Translations under genes and position numbers: made by a program
Notes under the pieces: model-generated
Told to the model about the DNA's origin: nothing
Seen by the model: the letters and a program-made list of their open reading frames with translations, nothing else
Databases searched by the model: none
In this document: one piece after another, positions 49,872-56,261 of the stretch
Position numbering within the stretch: the first letter of the stretch is position 1
Layout of the letters: every line of letters begins with the position of its first letter
Assembly (NCBI GenBank): GCA_038207155.1
Contig: JBBRAB010000010.1
Coordinates: 62,001 to 126,000 of the forward strand
Length of the DNA: 64,000 nt
Origin: FEN-1139 sp038207155
GTDB lineage: Bacteria; Myxococcota_A; Polyangia; Polyangiales; Polyangiaceae
Direction: 5' to 3'

Positions 49872-51059
49872 ATGGGTGGGGGACTTCGGCTCGTCGCTTG
49901 CGCCCTGCTAGCCCTCGGAATGCCTGTTTTTCAGGGTTGCCGCTGCGATTCGGAGCCCGGCGAGGCACCGTCGGTTTCGCCTCCTCCGGCCCCGAACTCA
50001 CTGCCGGCACCCCCGGACTCGGCGCGCGAGCAGGAGCGTCGGCGAGAGACTCACGCGGCCGTTGAGCGCCTCAGGGCCGAGACGCTTCGGCTGTCACCCC
50101 TCGAGCAGGCGCCGCAAAGGCTAGCGTTCGCCGCTCGCGAGCTGCTCGAGCTGACCAGTACGGCCGTTCGCGTCTGGAGCATCGGCGCCAACCCGGCTGC
50201 GCACCGGGAATTTTCGTTGGTTGAGCCGGGCAGGCTCACCGTCTTGCCTGACGGCTCACTCGTCGCTCTCGGAGCCCAGGAGACGCTGCGCGTTGAGTTG
50301 TCCAACGACAAGCAGCAGCGCTGGCCGCGCACCATCGTCTTTCCCGGCACGGAACTGCTCGCAGAGCTGAGAGACTCGCAGCATCTCTTGCTCCTCGACG
50401 GTTTTCGCGGCGAGCTTGCCCGCTACACGCTTCCGCTGCCGAGCGCTGATCCGCCGACCACGAGCTGGCTGCCCGAGCTCCAGGACCCTCAGACGAGCCT
50501 GCGAGGGGCAATCTGCGGGCAGTTGCGCGATGGGGCGCTCGGTTGCGTTGCCAGTGGGCAGCTCTATCGCTGGCATCCCGGCTCAGTCCCCAAGCCGTTG
50601 GGTCCTTGTCCCGCGGGAGCGTCGCCATTTCGGATCTTTGGTGGCAAGCGCGCTGACGAGCTGCTGCTCGCGCGAACCGATGGACGACTGGACCGCATCT
50701 CGCTCATTGGCAAGCCACGTCGACTCTCCAGTTTCGAGCTGCCGTTCACACCGCTGGATGTCTCGGTTGGGCAAAGCGGGGTTGGCGTACTCCGGGTGGA
50801 GCAGGCTCAGGCAGGCCCAAAGCACTTTAGCATCGAGATCCTTGATCCGAAGGGGACCCGCGTAGCGAAGTACCCGTTGGACTCGGGTCCCGCGCCTGGC
50901 ACGACCCCCGACTGGACCAAGTCGGTGATGGCCGGGCGCGAGGTGGTCATTCATCCCAAGCTGCCGTTCGTCGCGTTTCGCGACGGAACCCGACTGCGTG
51001 CGTACGATTGGCAGCTGAACCGTTCACTCGTCGACAGCGGAGAGTCCGCGCCTCCGTAG
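49872..51059 (+). CDS. Lipoprotein with propeller-like repeats
   Basis: 395 residues from ATG 49872, which begins GGGLRLVACALLALGMPVFQ then GCRC (lipobox); the longer frame from 49398 is antisense to the divergent lipoprotein gene and is rejected. After a Pro/Ser tether and a short helix, residues about 100-385 show repeated four-strand-like units (RLTVLPDGSLVALGAQETLR; QHLLLLDGFRGELARYTLPL; KRADELLLARTDGRLDRISL), consistent with a beta-propeller. Function unknown. The Clp-type ATPase gene starts immediately downstream. Confidence 0.7.
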   Translation: MGGGLRLVACALLALGMPVFQGCRCDSEPGEAPSVSPPPAPNSLPAPPDSAREQERRRETHAAVERLRAETLRLSPLEQAPQRLAFAARELLELTSTAVRVWSIGANPAAHREFSLVEPGRLTVLPDGSLVALGAQETLRVELSNDKQQRWPRTIVFPGTELLAELRDSQHLLLLDGFRGELARYTLPLPSADPPTTSWLPELQDPQTSLRGAICGQLRDGALGCVASGQLYRWHPGSVPKPLGPCPAGASPFRIFGGKRADELLLARTDGRLDRISLIGKPRRLSSFELPFTPLDVSVGQSGVGVLRVEQAQAGPKHFSIEILDPKGTRVAKYPLDSGPAPGTTPDWTKSVMAGREVVIHPKLPFVAFRDGTRLRAYDWQLNRSLVDSGESAPP

Positions 51060-51060
51060 G

Positions 51061-53697
51061 ATGCCTCGCGCCGGTCAGGCGGGACAACTTCTGCGCGCGG
51101 CGGGTCCTTTGTTGGCCGCGCCGAAGGCCTCGGGGCAGAGTCGCGCCCGGACTGCACCCATGGCGATGACGACTGCGGAGAGTATCGGAACTGAGCTTCA
51201 AACGCTGCGACAGCTCGCCGATGACCTGGCACGTCGTCGACGCGAGCCGCTCGGTTCTATTCATCTGCTTGGGGCCCTGCTGTCGCATCCTTCGCCGACC
51301 GCGCAGCTCCTGAGCGAGCGGCGGCTCACGCTGGAAAGCCTGTTTCAAGGCGCTCCTGCAGGGCAGGATCCGCGCACCGGCGCCGCGGAGCGCTCCCTGG
51401 TTCGCGCGAGCGAAGTGGCCGCGCGCATGTCTGCCAAGCAGGCAGGCGCGGTGCATGTGCTGCTCGCGCTGCTCGCAGAGCCCGCGACGGCAGCCAGAAG
51501 CGCGCTCGAGCGCTCCAGCATCGACGTGGCGCGGCTGCGTGGCACGGCGTGGAATCTCGGGCTCGGTCTGGTCGGCGAACGCCGGCGCCCAGTCGCCCCG
51601 GCGACGCGTGAAGCTCAGACTCCAGCGGTGACCGCGCGACCTCTGCCTCGCGGGATCGCGATCCCGATCGTTCCTCCGTCGCGAGGCTTTCGTCCCGCCG
51701 TCTCACTGAAGAATCCCGAGGCCGTGCCGGTCATGTTACCGCAGCCTAAGGGCTCGCGTCCGAGTCGCCCGGCACCGGCATCCGAAGCCGCGGTCGCACC
51801 GGTGGCTGGCAAGGCTGTGGCCGCGGCGACGCCGCCGGCGCATCAGACTGCTGCCTCCGAGGACCTTGCGCATCACGCTCGCAATCCGCTGCGCCGTGGT
51901 CGCAAGGCGCCCCCCGTTGGGCGTTTTGAGCTGGATCCCAAGCAGTTTCCAGCGCTGTGCGCGGTTGGGATCAATCTCACCGCGCTCGCTGCGCGCGGAG
52001 AGCTCGATCCCGTAGTGGGCCGCGAACGCGAGGTCGAGAGTGTGCTCGATGTGCTCGCCAAGCGGCACGGCAACAACCCTTGCCTCGTGGGCGCTCCCGG
52101 TGTTGGCAAGACCAGCGTGGCGCGCGCTCTCGCTCTTCACATCGTCGCGGGCGGACCGGAACTCGACGCGCGCACGGTGATCGAGATCTCGATCCCCGAG
52201 CTCATTGCTGGCACCGGCGTGCGTGGCGCGCTCGCTCAGCGTTTGGGCGCGCTTCATCGCGAGGTGAAATCCGCCGAGGGACGCGTCGTGGTGTTCTTCG
52301 ATGAAGTCCATCAGTTGTTTTTGGGCGACGTGGCGGACGAAGCGGCGGGTGAGCTCAAGTTGGCGCTGGCACGTGGCGAACTGCCCTGCATCGGCGCCAC
52401 GACCCACGAAGAATACCGCCGCGCGATTGAGAGTGATCCCGCGCTCGCCCGGCGCTTCTCACGGATCGATGTTGACGAGCCGTCACGCGAGGACGCCTTT
52501 CTGATCCTCGAAAAAGTGGCGGAAAAGCTGCGCGAGCATCATGGCGTGGAGTTCAGCGAGGAGGCCCTGGCACTTGCGGTGGGTTGGAGCGTCCGGTACC
52601 TGCCCGAGCGGATGCTGCCGGATAAAGCCATTGCTCTGATCGATCTTGCCGGAGCCAGGGCACGCCGACGCGGACTGCGCCAGGTGACCCCAGAAGAGGT
52701 CGCTGAGGTCGTGGCCGAGCAGGCAAACATGCCCAAGGAGCGACTGCTCGAGACCGACGCCGAGCGCATGCTTGGACTCGAGGCTCTGGTCGCTCAGCGC
52801 GTGGTGGGACACGGCGAGGTCGTGCAAAAGATTTGTCGCATCCTGAGGCGCAATGCGGCCGGTCTCGGTGCGCGGCGTCCGATCGGGACGTTCCTGCTGC
52901 TCGGACCGACCGGCGTCGGAAAGACCGAGACCGCCAAGGCCATTGCGCAAGCGCTGTTTCACAGCGAGGCGTCGATGACGCGGCTCGACATGGCCGAATA
53001 CTCCGAGCCGCACGCGGTCGCGCGCCTGATCGGCGCGCCTCCGGGGTACGTCGGACACGATGCCGGTGGTCAGCTCACCGAAGCCGCTCGTCGACGTCCT
53101 TATCAGGTCATTTTGCTCGACGAGATCGAGAAAGCGCACCCCGAGGTGTTGCAGTCCTTCCTCGGACTGTTCGATGAAGGACGCCTTACGGACGGCAAGG
53201 GACGCACGATCGACTTCACGAACACCGTGCTCTTTCTGACCTCGAATCTCGGCGCCGAGCACACCACTGCACGACCCAAGCGAAGGCTCGGTTTTGGCAA
53301 CGATGCGGGGCCCGCCACCGTCGACGTCGAAACGGCGGTGATCGGAGCCGCTCGCGCGCGGCTCAGCCCAGAGCTTTACAACCGCCTGGATGAAGTCCTG
53401 GTGTTCGGCGCGCTACAACGCGACGAGATCCGCGAGATCGCCCGGCGTCTGCTGGGTCAATTGACCGGAAAACTGGGGCAGCGCGGGGTCGCGGTCCAAT
53501 TTAATGACGACGTGCTCGACGCCCTGCTGGACGCCGGAGGCTTCGATCTGTCACTCGGTGCACGCCCAATGAAGCGCGTCCTGGCGCGCCTCGTCGAGGC
53601 ACCCGTGGCCGAGCTAATCCTATCGGGACGTCTTCCCGCTGGCAGTCGACTGAGCATGACTCAAGTGAATGGGACGCTCTCGTTCGACTGCGCATGA
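51061..53697 (+). CDS. ClpA/ClpC-like double AAA+ ATPase (Clp unfoldase)
   Basis: 878 residues from ATG 51061; ATGs at 51160 and 51166 would drop a poorly conserved N-terminus and may be the true start. A Clp N-domain (about 40-150: IHLLGALLSHPSPTAQLLSE, VHVLLALLAEPATAARSALE) is followed by an unusual 130-residue Pro/Ala linker. AAA-1: GAPGVGKTSVA near 344, Walker B VVFFDEVH. AAA-2: GPTGVGKTETA near 615, VILLDEIEKAH. There is no long middle-domain coiled coil, unlike ClpB. RRLGFGNDAG near 742 resembles the ClpP-docking loop of ClpA/ClpC. It should unfold substrates for ClpP, although no clpP or clpS is nearby. Confidence 0.9.
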   Translation: MPRAGQAGQLLRAAGPLLAAPKASGQSRARTAPMAMTTAESIGTELQTLRQLADDLARRRREPLGSIHLLGALLSHPSPTAQLLSERRLTLESLFQGAPAGQDPRTGAAERSLVRASEVAARMSAKQAGAVHVLLALLAEPATAARSALERSSIDVARLRGTAWNLGLGLVGERRRPVAPATREAQTPAVTARPLPRGIAIPIVPPSRGFRPAVSLKNPEAVPVMLPQPKGSRPSRPAPASEAAVAPVAGKAVAAATPPAHQTAASEDLAHHARNPLRRGRKAPPVGRFELDPKQFPALCAVGINLTALAARGELDPVVGREREVESVLDVLAKRHGNNPCLVGAPGVGKTSVARALALHIVAGGPELDARTVIEISIPELIAGTGVRGALAQRLGALHREVKSAEGRVVVFFDEVHQLFLGDVADEAAGELKLALARGELPCIGATTHEEYRRAIESDPALARRFSRIDVDEPSREDAFLILEKVAEKLREHHGVEFSEEALALAVGWSVRYLPERMLPDKAIALIDLAGARARRRGLRQVTPEEVAEVVAEQANMPKERLLETDAERMLGLEALVAQRVVGHGEVVQKICRILRRNAAGLGARRPIGTFLLLGPTGVGKTETAKAIAQALFHSEASMTRLDMAEYSEPHAVARLIGAPPGYVGHDAGGQLTEAARRRPYQVILLDEIEKAHPEVLQSFLGLFDEGRLTDGKGRTIDFTNTVLFLTSNLGAEHTTARPKRRLGFGNDAGPATVDVETAVIGAARARLSPELYNRLDEVLVFGALQRDEIREIARRLLGQLTGKLGQRGVAVQFNDDVLDALLDAGGFDLSLGARPMKRVLARLVEAPVAELILSGRLPAGSRLSMTQVNGTLSFDCA

Positions 53698-53723
53698 CTC
53701 AAGTTACTTCGTACGTCGCGTAG

Positions 53724-53849
53724 CGGACCGCCGCGCTCCCCGGGGCTTCGGGTGCTCGGGGCGCTTACGCCGGCTTTGCTTCGCCGGTCGCTGACGGACC
53801 GCGGCGCTCCCCGGGGCTTCGGGTGCTTGGGGCGCTTGCGCCGGCTTTG
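53724..53849. repeat. Two 55-bp direct repeats with 71-bp period
   Basis: Copies at 53724-53778 and 53795-53849 match at 52 of 55 positions, running from CGGACCG to CCGGCTTTG. The 71-bp period is not a multiple of three, so the minus-strand open frames across it cannot be a true repeat protein. The repeats begin 27 bp after the Clp gene and mark the start of an accessory patch. A 13-bp GCATGACTCAAGT also occurs twice, at 53654-53666 and 53692-53704. Confidence 0.7.
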
Positions 53850-54106
53850 ACTGCGTACCCGCCCGGAGGCCCACTTCGTGGGTCCCTTTACCGGGCTGGG
53901 GGTTGGGGTCTCTTGGGCTTTGCGGTGAGCTCTTGCCTTGGACTGCAAGCACCCGCCGGCGGGCGCCCCTGCGCTCCGAAGCGCCCGGTCGCTTGCTGGG
54001 TCCGTGCGCGACGGGCTTCGTGGGTCCTGGGGTGCGGCGGGGCGCTTGATTGAACGGCGGCTGACGACGGAGGTCAGCGCCCCGTTCCCCGTTCCCCGTT
54101 CCCCGA
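53850..54106. other. Gene-free repetitive spacer in the accessory patch
   Basis: GC-rich sequence with no convincing gene. It includes a G-run stretch (GGGCTGGGGGTTGGGG at 53893-53908) and several GCGCCCGG/CCGGGCGC-like words. Open frames on both strands here are low-complexity and overlap the out-of-phase repeats. It probably consists of decayed sequence from an RHS locus. Confidence 0.5.
54080..54104 (-). repeat. Perfect G-quadruplex motif (four G4 runs)
   Basis: The plus strand reads CCCC-GTT-CCCC-GTT-CCCC-GTT-CCCC, so the minus strand has four runs of four G separated by AAC. This is an ideal intramolecular quadruplex sequence and a three-copy 7-bp tandem repeat. It lies directly before the RHS fragment. 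Confidence 0.85.
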
Positions 54107-54477
54107 CCGCTGCGCTGGCAAGCCCGCTGGTACTCGAGCCTTGGCGGCGGCACCTACGACTTCCGCGCCAGGCACTACAGCCCCCGCCTCGGCGCCTTCT
54201 TCCAAGCGGACGACTTCGGGTACTTCGCTAGCCCAGCAACGCTCTGGAGCTGGCCCGGGAACAACCCCTATCGCTGGTCTGATCCGAGCGGAAGGTTTCC
54301 GGCGCCGCCGCAGTGGCTGGTGGATGCGACCGACACGCAAGCGTTTCAGGTGGCCGTGGATATTTCAGGCGGTTGTCTCAACGGTCTGACGGGTGGGCTT
54401 GCGGACGCACTCGGCCTGCCGAGCTACGCGAACAAGTGCTCGGGGGCGTACCCAGGGCAATCGCATCAAAAAGTGGT
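54107..54477 (+). pseudogene. Truncated RHS-repeat-associated core fragment
   Basis: An in-frame stretch without start codon gives LRWQARWYSSLGGGTYDFRA, RHYSPRLGAFFQADDFGYFA and NNPYRWSDPSGRF. This is the RHS/YD-repeat core signature that precedes the variable toxin tip of polymorphic toxins. About 60 residues of variable tip follow (e.g. AVDISGGCLNGLTGGLADAL) before the frame runs into the insertion sequence at 54478. The upstream RHS repeats are missing, so both ends are broken. It is a remnant of a toxin-type RHS gene; no immunity gene is recognisable here. Confidence 0.8.
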
Positions 54478-55651
54478 CACGTAGCGGCCCCAAGACCCGA
54501 AGCATAAAGCCGGCGTTCCAGCCGGCGAGCAGGCGCTTGTTGTACACTCCAAGTTTGTCGTTCTTCCTGACGCCGACTTGAGCATGCTTGAGGAGGTTCA
54601 ACGCAATATGTCGCACAACGGCGAAGGTCTCTGCTGCGTTGCCAGCCCGCACACGGCAATCATCTTCGCGGAATGCGACGTCAAGCACCCAGTGGAGTTG
54701 GTTTTCGATTCCCCAATGGCTTCGGGAGGCTGCGAGAGCAGACTTCGCCGAGAGCTTGCTGCGTGACGTGATGTAGTAGCGGTGCTCAAGTGACGTTTTT
54801 CCAGCCACGGTTCGCTCTGACTCGACGCGGACAAACCCCTTCAGACCCGGCCACTGGTCGAACGGTGCTCCGCAGTCTGCGTCGATGTCTAGCGTCCAGC
54901 ATCGGCGTACTTCAGTGCGACCATGTCCACGGTCTTCTGTCTGATGGTGCGGTGTGGAAAAGTCAGGATCCTTGAGCGCTTCATCGAAAATCGTAGTAAC
55001 CGCCTCGGCGAGCGTTGGCTGGTTGTCTTTCACGGCACGCAGGTAGTCCGCTTGCGAGTCGACAATCTTTTGCGCAATGTCCTTCTGACACCCCATGGCG
55101 TCGATCGTCACGAGACAGCCGTGGAGTTGGAGTAGCTCCAATAGTCGCGGAATAGCGGTTATCTCGTTGGACTTCTCGTCGGTCTTGACCTGGCCAAGTA
55201 CCATTTGATTTCCCGTAGACCACGCACTCACCATGTGCACGAAGCTGCGGTCACCTGCTTTTTTGAACGAGCGCCGCAGGGTCTTGCCGTCAATCGCCAC
55301 CACCTCGCCCTTCGTCAGCGTCGCGAGAGCGGCGACCCAATCCCGGAACGCCTGCTCGAGGCTTTTTGGATCGAGCATCGCGAAAATGCGGCCCAACGTG
55401 TCGTGGGACGGGATTCCATTTGGAAGCTCAAGGAACGTCTCCAGCCACTCTTTTCGGGCCTTTCCATATTGCTCGATGCCCACGAACGAATTGGCGCCGC
55501 AAATCACTGCGCAGAGCGCCAGGGTCAACACGGTCGCGAGCGGATGACGCTGTGAGCGTTCGATCCGCGGATCCCGCACCTTAGCGAAGTACTCGAGCAG
55601 CGAGGCCGTCGTCATGTCCTCGTCGACCGGTGCTGGCTTTCTCTTGGTCAT
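54365..55651 (-). CDS. ISAs1 family transposase (H-repeat-like)
   Basis: About 428 residues from ATG 55651 (GTG 55669 possible). The DDE catalytic set is visible: D in VVAIDGKTLRRSF, D in LVTIDAMGCQKDIA, and E in SHWGIENQLHWVLDVAFRED. The N-terminal DUF4338/DDE_Tnp-associated part is DPRIERSQRHPLATVLTLAL. ISAs1 transposases normally end near the LLRVL motif at about 370-390 residues; here the frame has no stop inside the IS and reads about 113 bp into the RHS fragment, adding roughly 38 foreign residues. The catalytic core looks intact, but the altered C-terminus may affect activity. Confidence 0.9.
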   Translation of the reverse strand: MTKRKPAPVDEDMTTASLLEYFAKVRDPRIERSQRHPLATVLTLALCAVICGANSFVGIEQYGKARKEWLETFLELPNGIPSHDTLGRIFAMLDPKSLEQAFRDWVAALATLTKGEVVAIDGKTLRRSFKKAGDRSFVHMVSAWSTGNQMVLGQVKTDEKSNEITAIPRLLELLQLHGCLVTIDAMGCQKDIAQKIVDSQADYLRAVKDNQPTLAEAVTTIFDEALKDPDFSTPHHQTEDRGHGRTEVRRCWTLDIDADCGAPFDQWPGLKGFVRVESERTVAGKTSLEHRYYITSRSKLSAKSALAASRSHWGIENQLHWVLDVAFREDDCRVRAGNAAETFAVVRHIALNLLKHAQVGVRKNDKLGVYNKRLLAGWNAGFMLRVLGPLRDHFLMRLPWVRPRALVRVARQAECVRKPTRQTVETTA

Positions 55652-55717
55652 CGACCGGGAAAAGATCACGAGTGCCCCCGTTTCGACAAGCTAGTTTTTT
55701 GTGGCCCGCGCTAAGTG
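54478..55717. mobile_element. ISAs1-family insertion sequence, about 1240 bp
   Basis: Boundaries are set by imperfect terminal inverted repeats: left CACGTAGCGGCCCCAAG from 54478, right (reverse complement) CACTTAGCGCGGGCCAC ending at 55717; eight of the first nine bases agree and a shifted GGCC follows. The size and single transposase gene fit ISAs1. Flanks (AAAGTGGT left, ATCGAAAT right) show no direct repeat, whereas ISAs1 elements usually duplicate 8-10 bp. Broken genes abut both ends. Confidence 0.7.
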
Positions 55718-56010
55718 ATCGAAATTGTTCCATGTTTGATGCGATGGCCCTGGAGGTGACCCCAGGCGACCGCGACGTGCAGCGCGGTGCGTGATTCGCA
55801 GAGCGAGCCGCGAGCGGTTTCAAACCGCAGCCGGGCCTGCCCCGCTTGGCTACCGAAACCCTCGGCGAGATTGAGCGACACGCTCCACATGGCGCGCCGC
55901 AGCTGCGAAGCCAAGTCGCGACCGCGCCGCGCAACACGCGTAAGGAGCGGCTGCACGAGCGAAATCGCCTGAAGACTGTGGTCGAGCAGTTGCTGTCGGA
56001 TGGGACTGTG
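55718..56010 (-). pseudogene. Truncated four-helix-bundle (S23/IVS-type) gene
   Basis: The minus-strand frame gives ISLVQPLLTRVARRGRDLAS, QLRRAMWSVSLNLAEGFGSQ and LRFETARGSLCESRTALHVA. This matches the four-helix-bundle family (about 120 residues) first known from 23S rRNA intervening sequences and common in myxobacterial intergenic regions. The last helix is cut off where the frame enters the IS at 55717. There is no normal start codon upstream: the N-terminal part lies in a 30-bp tandem repeat that would encode HSPIRQQLLD twice, and the first usable start is GTG 55956, inside helix 1. Probably non-functional. Confidence 0.7.
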
Positions 56011-56033
56011 GTCGAGCAGTTGCTGTCGGATGG
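55974..56033. repeat. Perfect 30-bp tandem duplication
   Basis: GACTGTGGTCGAGCAGTTGC and ten further bases occur twice with no mismatch (55974-56003, 56004-56033), followed by GACTG of a third start. In the four-helix frame on the minus strand it repeats exactly ten codons. Confidence 0.95.
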
Positions 56034-56187
56034 GACTGATGATTTGGGGCTGTGCATGCCCCTTCCACGCGCAGCTTGCATGACACCGAGCGAGCGCTTA
56101 CCCGTCGTACAAAGCTGGCGAGGTGGCAGGGAAGGTGCGCGCTTTAGCAGGCACAGTCCCACCCGACAGCAAGCCCCAAATCATCAG
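56020..56187. repeat. Permuted inverted repeats before the DUF4388 gene
   Basis: Segment A (56020-56038, TTGCTGTCGGATGGGACTG) has an inverted copy at 56154-56172 (18 of 19), and segment B (56036-56051, CTGATGATTTGGGGCT) has a perfect 16-bp inverted copy at 56172-56187. The order is A-B on the left, but B-A when the right side is reverse-complemented. They therefore cannot form one simple hairpin, and they look like pieces of a tandem A-B repeat array cut at different phases. The rest of 56052-56261 contains no gene that I can support. Confidence 0.75.
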
Positions 56188-56261
56188 CCCCACCCCAAGT
56201 CCTGACACTCCCGTCCCCCGAGTCCGCCCCCGAGTCCGCCCCCAGCTCCCAGTCTCCTCCC

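Noticed and set aside
53661..54153. Minus-strand Arg/Pro-rich repeat proteins
   Set aside because: The underlying 71-bp period is out of phase with codons, so the frames arise from GC-rich repeats rather than a gene.
55974..56187. CRISPR-like array
   Set aside because: Only two adjacent perfect copies with no spacers; the other copies are inverted and permuted; no cas genes.
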